NCBI RefSeq assembly: GCF_003324165.1
Contig: NW_025407849.1
Span: 526,980 to 590,979 of the forward strand
Direction of reading: 5' to 3'
Length of the DNA: 64,000 bases
Source of the DNA: Naegleria lovaniensis
Taxonomy: Eukaryota; Heterolobosea; Eutetramitea; Acrasida; Naegleriidae
A program made the position numbers and the translations under genes. This document shows positions 31,824 through 46,216 of this stretch, in pieces. Below the pieces are notes generated by a model. The model was not told the origin of the DNA. It made no database searches and saw only the letters and a program-made list of their open reading frames with translations. Positions within the stretch are counted from its first letter, which is position 1, and each line of letters begins with the position of its first letter.

Positions 31824-34800
31824 ATGAGTCAATCACCCAACAATAATGAGAAATCATCATCCAAGGGTAGCAAGATCCAACTTCGTCTCAAGAGCTTCTT
31901 TTCCAAAGTATCATCTTCGTCATCGAGCGGCGGAGGATCTTCATCCACACCATCGTCATCGGGAACCACTTCACCCAATCGCTCACCAAGCTTGACGAAC
32001 ATTCATCATGATACCTCACCAAAAACAACACCAACAACAACAACTCAAACCCTACTCAATTCTAACATTTCCTCTGTGAATAGCTCTCCAAATATTACCA
32101 TTACCAATGTTGCAACTACACCAAACCATTCGACGACCAATCATCTCGATATTCCCTTCCGTAAAAATAGTTTGAGTAACAATGATGATGGTGATCTGAG
32201 CTCAGCATCTTCCTCTACGGTCAATACCTTTACCAATAATTCCTCCCTGACTCTGATTCCAAATCAGCAGCAAATTCCTCTTCATCCGTCCTTGTCATCA
32301 TCCCCACCTAACTCGCCCTCTCCCATTTCCAAGAGTCCAATTCCCAAAACACCAACGCAAACACATAAAAATAATGCATCCTCTCCTCCTCGTGTCATTG
32401 ATCCATGCGTTTCGGAAGAGGCTCATGAAGAGGATGATCATCCTCTCACGCCAATGAAAAATACTAGTGGTGGTGGTATTTTTGGAAAAAAGGTAGATTA
32501 TGTATTGGGATCATCTCCACAGAAAAGTACAGCTCATGAATTATCAGCCGCCTTATCAATGAGTCGGACAGAAGTACCAACGTTGGACGATGAAAGTCGG
32601 CAAAAAGGTGTATTGAATGAAGAGGAAGAGGATGAGTTTTCATTGGAACCACCTCCTCATCCAAGAGGTTCCAATGCAGCTCGAAAAACTTTTGATTTTG
32701 CATCATCGGTTGGATCTTCCCAGCCTTCTTCGAATTTTGACAAGTATGGAAGTTTAGGAATGGTTGGCTTGGGAAGTAGTTTAGGAAGTTTACAAAGTAA
32801 CATTTTACATCATGGTTCAGAAGATCATTACTTACATCAACATCATCATCAACATGATCCATCCTTTAGTACAACAGCCTCCTTTGACTCCACAAGGTCA
32901 ACACCTCAAGTACATAGTTTTCGATTAGCTCATCGTTTGACATTGGACCCTAATGCAATGAGTCACTTCAAAGATTCTCATCATTTAGACGCCTCATTTT
33001 CAGATGATGCAAGTACACAAGAGGAAACTTCGTCGTCACCAACTCCTCTCAATATTGAAGAAATTTTTCAGGTTCAATCATTGGAAAATAACTCGACAAT
33101 TTCCATGACTGGCTATGCTGAAACTTTTCTTTCTTCATTTGGAGAATTTATATCGTCGAACGAGACAAAATCGTCCACAACATTTTCAGTTCAGGGATTG
33201 CCCAACATATTCATTCCAGTCAATTATTTAGAAACGAATGGAAATGATCAATCTCTTTACGGTTTTTCTCAACAAAAAGCTGCAAAATCCCCTTTATTAT
33301 CTCATCTCTATGAAAGCGAAGTTGCAGAATTGCCACTTCATGCAAGAAAAATGATTCGTGACAAATTCGAATCAAACTTCCAAGTACTATTATCCAATTC
33401 TAAAAAACAATTTCACCTCTCTAAGAGTACAATGAAAAAGTTATTCATTCTCTCATCCAAGAAACACATTGTAGAGGAAAATAAGTGGAGAATGTTCGAA
33501 GAAACCTTATTATCAAGAGATATTCGCTATCATAATGATCCAAAAAGCATCATACCTTCGAGCACGCACTTGACAGACTATATTTTCCCAAAAGAAAAAG
33601 AGAGACCACGGAGCAGATCCAATTCTGGTATTGCAACCTTGAAGCCTTACCAAATAGATGTTGATAAGCAACGAGCTTTATCGCCTCCTCCTTCATTGTC
33701 TCCTCTGTCTCTCACACCCATACCAAGCCCTTCACTGACCAATGAACCAATGTTTAGAAGAAAGGGTTCTGACACTTTTACAAATTCTCCTACTGACGAT
33801 ACACATTCAAGTAAGGGATCTGCTTATGATTCTAGCGATTCTGACGATGAAGAACGTGAATATATTACAAACTTCAATCCTGCACTGGCCCATGAAATTC
33901 CTCACGGATTTCTCTCAACAAAAATTGAAAATTTAAAGGAATTTCTGCGCGAATCTAGCGACGAAATTGGTGGTTCTCGAAAAAACGTGAACAGCAACGA
34001 GTACAAAACTTGGAAGAAGGAACATTGCGTTCTAGAATTTTTAACTGACGAATTGCTGAATACGCAAGAACTTAAAACAAAAATGTTTCCCTTCTTGTTC
34101 AATTCTAATGAATGTCTGAAAGATGGCTCAACTGATTTACTCTTACAAAGTTTTGAAGTCATGAAGCCAGATATTGACAATAGAGCGAAATTGATTATTG
34201 AGATTGAAAAATTTAAACTTGATTTTATTGAGGAATATTTAAATGGAGTTGCCCTGGAGCAATTCTATGGCGCTATAACATTGTATGAAACAAAGCCTCC
34301 TGATGGGTCGCATACATCTTTCGTATCAGGAATCAAGAGATATAGTGAGACATTCACATTTTCTTTGGCATCAGGTGTGAATAGCAAAAAAGCATTGTTT
34401 TATTTGAGTCCTCAAAATCTTCCAAATTATGCTGGCCAAAAACCAAAAGAGAAGGTCTATGTGCTGCTGCGACTTTTCAGAAACTTTAAAGGCAATTACA
34501 CAGAGTATTTTGATGATCTTTATGTGAAGGGGAAACAGGCTATGAAACCAGGAGACAAGATCAACAATGTCAACGAATTGAAAGAGATGAAGGCAATTCG
34601 AGCTGTAAAATCAAGCTTTTTCGAATCATTGAAAGATGTCTATGCTCCATTCGCTTGGTCTATAATGGAACTTGACTCTATGCTTTCATCATTACCAGCA
34701 CTGCAATTCCCAAGTCTGTACGTGAATTACGAAGGTCTATCAAATCAATTTCTTGTGAAGAACATTTATAATGTACCTGCTAAATTAGTGGGTGAAGTGA

Positions 34801-37800
34801 GCGATGAAAAGCTATTTGAGGTTTATTTTGCCAACAATTTGAATCAATCCTCAAATCTAGTAGAGCTTTCCACAACTGAAACTGGCTTTTCACAAAACTT
34901 ATCCTTGCTTTCATCAAGCACAAACCAACCAGAGAAGACAGTTCTCAATAGCTCCAAAGACATTGTTAGGCAATTGTCGAAAGTAATACTTCGTACTGTA
35001 CCAAGTCAATTCTCATTCAAAGTATCGTTAATACCGCCAAACAAAGTCAACCCTTTTACAAAATCTCTCTATGGAAAAGAAAAGCAATATCAATATGTGC
35101 AAAGAAAATACCTTCCAGAGAACAACTTGTTGGTGCTTCAAAAAGAGCCAACAACTGCCGAGCATGTCACTGATAAGAAATCGAAACGACAACAAAAAGA
35201 TATTGATATCAAAGACCCTTTACAGACAGATCTTCCTGTGACAGAAATGGAACAATTTTATTCCTCCAATACCATGCCAGAAACCACTTTCAGACATTTC
35301 AATTTACGTAATGATCTTTTCATATATCCTCAAAGTGGTTCATTTTCTAAATTTTCTGCCAAACATGATAACGTGCATCTTACAGTCTCGCTCTATGATA
35401 ATGATACCAACTTCTCACTAAACACGATGGAGCAAAGAAGCAGAAACATATTTTCCAAAGCATTTTCTGGGGATAATCCAAGTACTCGTACAAATGAGGG
35501 AGAATGTGTCTCGGTTTCTTTAAAGGCAGAGAAGCCTGAGTTTAGTGGTGAGATTAAATGTGCTGTACCCTGCTATTATCCTTCTGACGGTGAAGATAGT
35601 CGACAACATTTAGTGTTCAAATTTTACAATGTGCAACACAAGGAATCTGTTCAACAGGGAAAGAAAGGCGATACAGACACAAATACGGTACAGTCAAAAA
35701 CACTCTTTGGAGTTGCCTTTTTGAAAATCTACAAAAAAGTAACAACTACAATCGACAAGAGGAAGGTTATTCTAAAAGATTTAATCAATGGAGATTTTGA
35801 ATTGCAGGTGTTCAATGTTTTGCACATTCCAAACTCCAATTACTTAAGACTCTGTGATGAAGTAATAGATCCTTCTCTGTCACATATCAAGTCCTCAGGA
35901 ACTTTAAAAGTACGAATTATGCCGTACAGTTTTATTTTCCCAAATATTGCTCTCTCATTTCCATATACCACCTCTAATGTGATTAATTTATTCTTGTTAA
36001 AATTTTTCAGATTGATTAATAATCAAAGTAATTGCAATGGCGCAATTCCACCACTAGAAGAAATATCTGATGCATACAAAACACTGGTTCAAACATATGA
36101 GTATGAGAAGCAAGTCGTGTTAAATACCATATGGTTTGAAATGCACAATTTATATCTGCCCATGATTATTAACACATGTTTGGAGTGGATTATTGACTCG
36201 TTCGATCAGAACAAGCATTACTCTGCAGAGCTATGGAAGATTATTTTATTCTTTATTGAGAAGTATAATCAACACTCGGCCTACACAGCAACAGTGCTTA
36301 ATATTTTCCAGAAATACCATTTCAGACTCTATGCAGAAAAGGAGAAAAATGTTGTCACCAAATTGTTACTTTCATTTGTTGAGTCTATCAGAATTGAGAA
36401 CACCAGACTCGGTACAAAAGGCAACATTTTTGAAGAGTTATTTATAAGGAACAACCAAATCTTGTTTGGGCTTTTTTTGAAAGCCATCATTTGTTCCATG
36501 ATCGAAACGCCTGTACCAAATTCAGCATTGGAAAGTAATTTTGACAATTCTCACCTATTATCCAAAACAATGATGTCTGCTATTGAACAGTTCACCGTGA
36601 TGGTTCTTGAAGTTACCGAAAAGTTGGCATACGCAAAGACTGAAAAGCATGGTACTCTTAGAATATTTTTAAAGAACTTTTCAACTTTCTATGCTCACTT
36701 GGTTTCAATATTTGGCTCAGATATTGGTAGCTCCAAAGTGAAATCAACACCTTTGGCTGGAGAGCACAGCATGTACAAGCTATTTGCAAAGCAAGATATT
36801 TTACAATTCTTTTTACGTTTTGTTGAATCAATCGGTTATTTCCCATCACTTTTCAAGGTCAAGAACAATGAAACCGTGACACCTTCTGCAGATAACAAAC
36901 GATCAAGAGAAATGTCTAATTTGGCTGCAGAGGTTCAACTCATAATGCTGAGCGAATTATTACTTCATTTTCCAGCATATGAACTTTCATTACCACCTTC
37001 TATTCCATTTATTGAATCAATCATTTTACGTGACAACTTCCAAAGTATTCAAAATTTCAGGGATATTCACCACTTTGTTTTTTCATCATTTGCCGAGTAC
37101 TTTATCCGATGTGTTTATTTGAACGAAGATAAGGAACAGCGAACTAAAGCGATTTTATTGTTCAAGGAGTATGTTGAGAAAGTTAGTAGAGAGTGCACCA
37201 CAATGCAGCATTCAGAGGAACCCAGTCATCCAATTACAGATCCTCAAAAACTTTCCGAGTTACGTCTTCGAATTTTCACTTCTCAATTTTTATTAGAGCT
37301 ATTTGCGAAACACATGATTGATCTATTACCAGAATGGAAGAAAAATGCTGATTCCAACCAGAAGAAGATAACACTCGCTATTGAGGAGTTAAAAAGAAAG
37401 ATTGCTCAAGTGGAAAGAGACAAACTCAGTATTGCAGAGTCTGCTAAACAAGGCTATAAATCCAAGAAAGAACCAGAGAAAAAGCTTCCTCATCTCGAGG
37501 TTCAATTAACGACTCTCAAACAGCTATTAGCAGCAAAAGAAAAACAATTACTTGAAGAGTTTGAAGCAACTAAAACTGAAAAACGCATGCTTCTCTCCAT
37601 ATTCATCCAAACGATCACAAATTGCGATGAGAAAATACTGAGAGCTCTATGGAAAATGAATCATGAAGAGACTGACTACAACACAGATAATACCATTCAT
37701 TTTAGCTCTAAATTATTAATGGCATTTCAAATGTGTTTGCAAAGCTTTGAGTACAGTGGATACACACCCTTGTATCATTTTTATGAGAGAGTTTTTGTCA

Positions 37801-40800
37801 AGCAAACGACAACAAGCGGCCAATCTTCTTCCAATACTGGAAACGTTGCCAAGCAAACAAATCCAACCTCAGCAGCCCATAGTAGTTCAGGAAGCATTTG
37901 GAAAGCCAGTTTAACACGGTCGCAGTCCAAAAATTCGACCAAAACCAGCCTGGACGGTCAAGGAAGCGAAATTCAAGTTGATGACTCTCTTCCCAAGTCC
38001 AATTCCGCTAATTCGTTAGTGACACATGTTTCCAAGACAGATTTCATTGAACGAAAAATTAATATGGAACGACACATCTCACACGAAACAGGAACAATAA
38101 TTTTCCAAATGTTTTTAAAGTTTATGGAAGACAATTGTAGTTATATCGAGAATGCACTGCCAAAGGGGAATATTGATCCAAAACGTTTACCTCCTCTCAT
38201 TGAGAACATTGTAAGAACAGTGCTCAATTTGTTACGATCCAACCTCAGCGAGACTCTCACTGTTTCAGTACTCATGTACATGAGACATGCACTTTGTCAA
38301 TATCCATTTACTGCTGTTTTCTATCATCCACAATCCGAGTACGGTCTTCTTGTTGCAGAGGAACTGCTTAGATTGAGTCACTCCAAATTGGGATCAATTC
38401 GAAAGCATGCAGCTGCTTGTTTTTATTTGTGGATACGTTTTTGTTTTGAGGAAAACAAGGGCATGACAGTTCCTCAAATTATGACAACTCTCGCTCTTTC
38501 CAGAAGACTCCAAACATATACCAATATTAACAGCTTACAAAACATTTTGAACAATGATACACTCGATTCATTCGACGATTCACAAGTTTCAGATGCACTT
38601 CGTTTCATTGAAGAATGTATCAAAATGTTGCCTTACTTTGCATTGAAAGATGAGGCCGCACCTGGATCCAAATTCTTCAAAATACGAAACAAGTATGGAA
38701 AACTGAAAGGTCAAGACGATTTGGAAAATCCAAATCTTCCACTCGATAAAATTGGAACGGATAAAAAACAAGAGCATCAACAGGCATCCACCTCCATCAT
38801 GGATGCGTCGAAACCAAAAGGAGAGAGGTTTCACAATGCAATGGTATTCTTCAAAAAGATTGAAACCAAAGCAGATCAGAAGAAACATGGACAAAAAGTT
38901 CTCGAAGTGTATGAACACTTTCATGAATTACTTGCTGAACTATCTAGAAAGTTATTAAATCTAGTTCAGGACACTGTGGCTATTCGAGCCACAATGATCA
39001 AAAGAAAACAAAGTTCTGTTGAGGAAAGTTTTACCTATGATCCATTCAAAACTGAAGAATTACTTTACAGAATCTCTGAGAATTACTCCAAGCTTCCTGA
39101 ACTTAGATTAGCTTGGCTTGAACAATTGGCTTCCTATCACAAAGGACTAAACCAATATGAAGAGTCTGCACATTGCTATTTGAGAATTTTATCACTTGTC
39201 TTTGATTATTTAGATCATGCCAATCAAAGGTTCAATGCAAAGAATGATGTTTCGTTGTTGGATATTTTACCTCTTTCACAATTTTATGGTATTTCTCCAA
39301 TGTTGAATGAATTTAAATCGAACCAAACAGGTTTTCAGACTCAAACATTACTTGGAGGAGCCAATACTCAGTTAGATTACATGTCTGATCACTCCATTGT
39401 CAAATATATTCTGAGAGCTATTGATTGTTTGGAGTTGTCCGAGTGCTACGAACATTGCATTTTGTTGTACAAGATGCTAATCCCAATATTCGAGTCCAAA
39501 TATGCAAACTATGCTCAACTTCATGCAATTTATGAGCGACTTACTCAACTCTACAAGAAATGTGCCTCCTTCCAAGCCTCTACCAATGCTGGAAACACAA
39601 CCTCATCGGTTCCAAGCTCTCCAAGAAACAACAGTACCTCTGAATCGAATGATGCTTCGAGCTTACTTGCAAGACTGTCCTCATTCTCCTCTTTGAATTC
39701 TTTGACAATGAAAGTGGACTCATCAGAGACAGACACGAGAGTTTATAGCTTTTATTACCGTGTGAAATTTATTGGAAGAGCATTTGGAGAGCTTAATGGA
39801 CAAGTATTCATTTACAAAATGCCAAAATTATTCAAGCTTTATAAAATGAAGAACAAGATGATTGAGATTTATGGCAAGGATATTGAGGTGGTTTCAAAGG
39901 AAGAAGAAGGAGTTACCAATGGTATGTGATTAGTTTTTAAATTGTTTACAAAATTTCGACAATTATAACCTACTACCTAATTTAAACATTTTATTCAACA
40001 GAATCTGAAGATGATTTATCCTCCATATCCGTAGAAAATAAGAAAATCATTCAAATTAACCATGTGAAACCCTTCTTACCAACAGTCGACCAAATGAAAG
40101 TTCTCAAGAGAAAATTCGATGATCTGAACCGAATCAATAGTTCATCATTCGGAGTGAACAGTGCGCCAAGCTGGAGAGGAGGACTGGAACGAAAAGCAAT
40201 TGGCAAGAAACCCATGCATACCTCAAGCGCTTCCAAACTTCCAACCATGATTAGTGACAGCTTGAGTCCAAGATCTCGGTCGAGCTCCAATCCAAAGCTA
40301 GAGCTAACTCTACTAAATTTCAGCGATCCATCCAGAAGACCCACCATTTCTCCAATGACGCCAACTTCACCCACTACTAATGGTTCTCCATCGGATCGAG
40401 CATTGTCTCCTTCAAAGGTCACCATTCCTAAACTAAATTTATCCAAGTCCTCATCGTCATCTGAAGCTCCTACCTCTTCAACCAGTGGTGGTATGAACAG
40501 CAGTGTATCGAATAGCAATGCATTCCAAGAGTTGGAGAGATTTCTCTATGATAGAACTCTGTCCTTGACATTTTTCATTCCTCGAGAGACAGAATTTGAA
40601 CGTAACATGAATATCAATCAATTTTTCTATGAATATTCTGTAAGCAAATCGAAAAATGCCGACATTACACAAACAGAAAAGAAGAAGATTGTCATCACAA
40701 CTGAAGAATATTTCCCCAATGTCACTACCAGAGTTCCAGTTGTAGAAGAAAAAGTTTTCACACTCTCCCCAATTGAAAATTCTATTGAAATGATTGATAC

Positions 40801-41956
40801 TCAGGTGAAGAAATTAGAAGGAGCTATGAATTTAATTCTTTCAGGAGCTGTTGGAGATGTCTCACACTATTCTGTGTTGGCAAATTTATTTAATCATTCA
40901 GTGGTGAATACATCATCCTCCTCGACTTCAGGTGGAGGCCTAAATAATAATAATTCTTCGATGACCAATCTTACAAGCTCCATACCCACACAGCACAAAC
41001 GTCGATCCACCGTTGGTACCAACATGGTGATCAACTTGAATATTACGAGCTCGTTGGGAAATATTCCCTACTTGAACGAAATGAACATTACACCCCATAC
41101 CTTATCCAATCTTCAAATGATTTTACAAGGGAGTGTTCAAGCACGTGTTGGAGAAGGACCTAAAAAAGTTGTTGAGGCCTTCCTTAATAAGGAATATCGA
41201 GAATTTTGGAAAAAGCATCACAACACCACAAGTAATGATCTTGTTGAACGATTGAACGAGAGATGTTTCCGATTTTTGCTGTTATGTGAACGAGGTGTCA
41301 AACTTCATTCTCTCATGATTCATTCACAAGCTCCAACAGCTGCTAGCACCAACAAGGATCGAGTGTTACATGCCGAGTTGGAAAAGGGTTATCATGAAGT
41401 GAAATCGTTATTTGAGAATTATCTCGTTGTGCCACGAGTGAGAACATTGATTTCGTCAAATTCTTCCTCTGGTGCTATTTCACCTCCAGAGCGTGTGACT
41501 AATTTGAAAAATAAGGACAACTCGAATGCCGTTGTGGAAACCTATTTTGATGTGAGTTTGCAAGATGCACTGAATTATCCTGAACTGTTCTACAAGCATA
41601 ATCACGTGCCATATTCTCTGATTCAAACGGTGATGGGTAAAATTGGAAGTACTAATAGTGGACTTGGAACGAACAATGATAATAGCAATATGGGACAGCA
41701 ACATGGTCAACATTCAATTGCTGAATCACCAAGGAACAACACATCGTCACAGCACTCATCATTGTTATTAAGTGAAAAGGATTTGAGCAGTGGAATGTCA
41801 AAACTTTCGGTGCATCATAATCCGAGATTATCCATTCCTTCCACAAAAATGAAAGAATATCTAGAGCAATTGGGAAGTATTGATTTTGATCAGAGTAAGA
41901 TGGTGAACGAAGTGCTTTCTCGTTCTTCCGTTGACCATTCGAATTATTTATTGTAG
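31824..41956 (+). CDS. Giant DOCK-family Rho/Rac/Cdc42 exchange factor
   Basis: Two exons, 31824-39921 and 40002-41956 (phase-1 intron, GTATGT to AACAG), about 3,350 residues. The ATG at 31824 is the first in frame. The first 450 residues are Ser/Pro/Thr-rich and disordered. A DHR-1 (C2-like) domain begins near residue 1160 (NDLFIYPQSGSFSK). Armadillo-like helices follow, with a Lys/Glu coiled coil at about 1845-1920. DHR-2 starts near 2410: SIVKYILRAIDCLELSECYEHCILLYKMLIPIFE, then VYSFYYRVKFIGRAFGELNGQVFIYK before the intron. Exon 2 continues with KKIVITTEEYFPNVTTRVPV and LQGSVQARVGEGPKKVVEAFL. A Ser-rich insert of about 130 residues interrupts DHR-2 after DQMKVLKRKFDD. No SH3, so zizimin-like. 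It would drive actin remodelling. Confidence 0.93.
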
Positions 41957-42099
41957 AAAGAAAATCAATGTCCACTGCAACGAATAATAAATTGACACTT
42001 AGATAAGGCCATTTCTGAAATAAATTAAGGTTGTTTATTGTTCAAGAATTCGGAGTGTGTTGTTGGAACAATTCCATAACAACAGGTTCAAAGGTTTCT

Positions 42100-44285
42100 T
42101 TAAGGAAAATCATTGTCAGATTCTTCCATGTAATCGTTGTCTGATGTGAGAACGCTATCCTCACCATTGTTACTACTACTAGGATGTAATTGATTAGTGG
42201 CTCCTTTCTTGCCACCTCCAAGATAGTCCATATCATCAATTTCTTCATCTTCTTCATCGTCACTTTCAAAATCATCTTCTTCGAGTTGATTGGCATGATG
42301 CGATTGATGATGGTGTTGTTGTTGATTATAGTGTTGTTGCTGTTGCTGTTGATAATAAGCAGTATTGTTTGGCTGTTGTTGTTGTTGAACAGCTGTTGAC
42401 ACGGGAGGTTTCATTGCTGTTTGAAGTTCATAGAAGGTCATGACCTCTTCACGGTCACTAGAATGATCATAATTTCTCACAATTTCATCATAGAGCATGT
42501 GTCGAATCACAGGAATACTTGTAGCTTCATTTTCAAAACTGTAGTCAAATGTTGATGCTGCAAAATCACATTCATTAAATGTGTGAATATCTTCAAAATA
42601 TGGATGTTCTAATGCTTCATAGGCAGAGATTCGTTGTTTTGGAGAAAAACAAAGTAATTTTTCAAGTAAATCAATGGCTTCACTTGTGGCATTGGGATAT
42701 AGCGAGGAAAACTCTGTTTTGGATTTTACCTTAATTTGCTGGAGAATATTATAACTGGCATCCGATAACTCGATACCATCAAAATCTTTCTTGTCTTTAG
42801 GTGTTCCAATAACGTCAAATATTTTAACAATTTGATCATAGGATGATGTTCCTCGAAATAGAGGTTCTCTTCCCAATAGCTCAGCAAATATACATCCAAC
42901 ACTCCACAAGTCCACTTCCTTTCCATAGGTTAATGATTGAAGAAGAAGCTCTGGAGCTCTGTACCATCTAGTCACAACATATTCTGTGAGTTTTGGTTTG
43001 GCTCTTTGTTGTCCTTTGAAAACTCCTTTTAACATTGAATCGGATTGTGAGGATCCATTGAGAGGATTAGTTCCGTCATTGTATCCACGAGCTAGTCCAA
43101 GATCACATATTTTTATATTACAATCGCTGTTGATCAATATATTGCTTGGTTTCTTTGAAAATTACAAGTCAAAATCATTATGTTAAAATAATGTTGTTGT
43201 GAAGTGATGTTGAGTGTTGGTGAATTATTATTGTCATCAAATGTATGTATCATATTTCATAATATTACCCAATAGTTTTCATATTGTTGAAGAAACCATT
43301 CCGATGATTGTCAAATACCATATTCAATAAATTTTAAATCCAAGAGAGAGTGGTATCATGATGACAATTTTTACATGAAACCATCCATCTCCAAAAACTT
43401 TCACATTCGGAATCATCTACTTACTAAATCTCTATGAATAACATTTCCACTGTGAATATAATTTACAGCTTTCAGTATTTGATACATGAAGAATTGTATG
43501 TGATCGTTGGTTAATTCTTGTGGAGATTGAATAATTGTTTTCAAATCGGTATCCATCAAATCTGTATACATGTAAAGTTCAGTGTAGGAATCCTTGTCGG
43601 GATATGGTAATTGAACATGTTTCAGATCAATGACATTCGGATGTTTGAGAAAACCAAGAATTTTCACTTCCCGCAACAAACGAACAGCAAATATGTGATG
43701 ATCAAAACATCGAATGACCTTCTTGATGGCCACTTTGGTATTGGTTTGTGTATCCAAAGCGCTACAAACAATGCCATAGGACCCTGTTCAGATGTGATGT
43801 GTGTGAATAATGTTGTTGTGGGATAGTACGAGATGATAATGAACAGAAAACCCAATGGCATACCATGAAGAAATCAAAATGGTAGTATTGGAAACATTTG
43901 ATGGAGATGATGAATTGGGTGTGAGTCGATTATGTACCGATGATGTGTGTTGTTGTTGACACCAACGAGCGTGTGAAATTACATGAAACCAATTTTGTAT
44001 TTGTTCGAGTGCCATACGGATGTAATTATTTGTTAGCCGTGATGTTGTTGTTATTTCATATTGAAATTTGGAGGGGACCGAAAATTTAATCATCATCATC
44101 ACGGATCGGAAAATCCGTAAATAATCAACAAGTCCCGATCGCCATGAAATTTAATGATCAATACAATTCAATCACATTACAATTCACTCACCTTTTCCAA
44201 TGACATTCAACTCCTGGTATCGATCAGGAACGTGAAAGCTTATCCCATATTGCTGCTCGATTTGCTGCCGTGAGGTGGGTTGCAT
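42100..44285 (-). CDS. MAP kinase of the TEY (ERK) type
   Basis: Three exons on the minus strand: 44285-44192, 43783-43425 and 43152-42100, giving 501 residues. Intron 1 (408 bp, phase 1) splits the glycine loop GKG|SYGIV and intron 2 (272 bp) falls right after HRDL, before KPSNILI. The ATP lysine is in VAIKKV (about 50), HRDLKPSN about 149-156, DLG in place of DFG (ICDLGLA, normal for MAPK), and the activation lip TEY about 207-209 in LTEYVVTRWYRAPE. The lip has an extra 20 residues of Ser/Lys/Gln before TEY. The C-terminal 120 residues add Gln/His runs and an acidic DDEEDEEIDD stretch. Both phosphorylation sites and all catalytic residues are intact. Confidence 0.94.
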
Positions 44286-44665
44286 ATTTTTTTTAATGAA
44301 ATGCGTTTACTCGATTGGGAAACTTCTTTAGCGAGGCGAATTGTTCCTTTTATTGTATGATGATGAGATGATTACTTGTATTCATCATCATGCACGCTCA
44401 TCACCATCATTCTCTCACATAAAAAAATAAAAGAACGACTATGGAGTGATTTGGCTTTGGAACGGGTTCAAATGTTTTAACCTCAACATGCTTGGTCGTT
44501 TACTCTCCTTCCGTTCCTTGGAAGGGACAGACGCAGCCACCTCCGCAACTACCAGTGCTGTGATTATGGAATGTTATGAGCAACTATATAGCTCTCAAAG
44601 AAATATTGGAATTCATATTGGTCAACCAACTCTTGCTTTTTCAAAAAAAATGTTTTCATGCGGTG
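44286..44665. other. Spacer left of importin-alpha relic
   Basis: Upstream of the MAP kinase. An open stretch at 44488-44757 with an ATG (MLGRLLSFRSLEGTD) overlaps the pseudogene in another frame; I see no reason to call it a gene. Confidence 0.35.
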
Positions 44666-46199
44666 AACTGCCAACTGTCCAACAGTGGTCATCGTACGGA
44701 AACGCATCAAGCCATGATCAAGAAAACTCTATTACGAGAAGAACATTTAGCAAGTAAAAGGGAAAAGTATTGTCGGCATGATCAATTCAATCAAAAACAA
44801 TTTATTATTCAATCTCAGGACAATTGTACACTTTCCCATGAATTGAGAAGAAAGGGGCTTCCACTCACAGAAATGGTTGTGAACTTGCCTCGATTATCGC
44901 AAGGTTTGATTTCGCTTTTCCACAATTTTGAAAACGACTGTAATGTTTAGAAAGATTTTGTCTGAAACAAATCCTCCAATCACTTCGGTGGTAGAATCAG
45001 GTTTGTTTGAAGAATATGCATATTTGTAATAATGTTAATAATTTCATTCATAATTGATCTTTGTTTCCTGTCAACCTGACGAAGTATAACGAATCATGGC
45101 TTTCAGGTGCCACTATACATTTTGTGAAAATGTCTGAACTTGAAAAATATTTTTATATTTACAATGATTCTAATCACAGTTTTGGGTTGAATACTCATTA
45201 TTTTCATGATATTCCAGAGAAAAATGTGAAAAGACTTGAAAAAGTGGATTTACATAGAATTTATCATTATCAATATGAGTTTTATTTTGTACCATTCGTG
45301 CTTCGAATTGATTGTGATAAACAATATTGAACTCATAGGGCAATCATAAATGTTGCATCAAGAACTTCAACCAAACACGTTGTTGACCTTGGATGCATCT
45401 CTCCAATTGTTCAATTACTGACACCATGCCAACAAGTCAATTATTGGAGATCAGTTGTTGGGCATTGGGAAATATTGCAGGAGATTCCGTTGATATGAGA
45501 AATTTGGTACTTTGCATGGTGCAATGCAAAATATTGTAAATGTGATACAAGCCAGCCAACACTTATCTGTGTTAAGGTGTGGTAAGTTTGGAACGCTATT
45601 GACACACTTAAATTTTTGAAATGACCAGCGACATTGGCAATTTCAAACTTATTGAGAGGAAAACCTGCACCTTCCGAATGCTACGCCATGGAAGCACTTC
45701 CTATACTGAATCGATTGATATTTTCTACTGACATGAACAAGTGCTCACTGATGCAGCATAAGTAGTTTGGCATTCTTTGTGTTATATTTCGACAATACTG
45801 TTGATTTGTTTTGCATTTCGATACTACTGACGATTTGTTGCATTCAATATTTCGGCCGACTATGATGTTGAGGACTACTATACAGATGGGCTCTTACTTA
45901 TGTGACAGATGGATCCAATGATAAAATTCAAGCTGTTATTGACAGTGGCTGTTTGAAACGAGTAATCATGCTCCTCTCTCATGAATCATCATCAGTAGTG
46001 GTTCCAGCAGTAAGGTAAGTACAAACCCAAATCGCTTATTATTACAATTCCATATACGAAAAATATTATTAACAACAGAATCGTTGGTAACGTTCAATCC
46101 AGAATGGTTGCATCACCCGAGATAACCTTACACATTATTTTCATTCAAAACCACCCTTACTTCACAACACTTTTGAAGCCTAGTTACATATTTGTAGTT
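44666..46199 (+). pseudogene. Importin-alpha pseudogene
   Basis: Pieces of importin alpha appear in order but in shifting frames with stops. An IBB-like basic helix (HRTETHQAMIKK, EEHLASKREK) is at 44684-44770. RKILSETNPPITSVVESG follows at about 44950. The ARM text INVASRTSTKHVVDLGCISPIVQLL is at about 45345, then SCWALGNIAGDSVDMRNLV at about 45460, RGKPAP with LPILNRLIFSTD at about 45660, and VTDGSNDKIQAVIDSGCLKRV at about 45900. An intact phase-2 intron (46018-46078) joins to RIVGNV. Retention of an intron shows it is a DNA-level duplicate, not a processed copy. A functional paralogue must exist elsewhere. About 300 bp near 45030-45340 carry an unrelated open stretch and may be an insertion. 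Confidence 0.75.
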
Positions 46200-46216
46200 T
46201 AAAAAATCAAAAAAAT
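46200..46216 (+). repeat. Target-site duplication of SINE, left copy
   Basis: TAAAAAATCAAAAAAAT, identical to 46413-46429 across the SINE. Confidence 0.85.

Noticed and set aside
32464-41975. Several antisense open frames inside the DOCK gene
   Set aside because: They follow codon shadows of the sense gene and show no domain of their own.
44488-44757. Small ATG-started gene before the importin relic
   Set aside because: It overlaps the importin-alpha text in another frame and has no recognisable feature.
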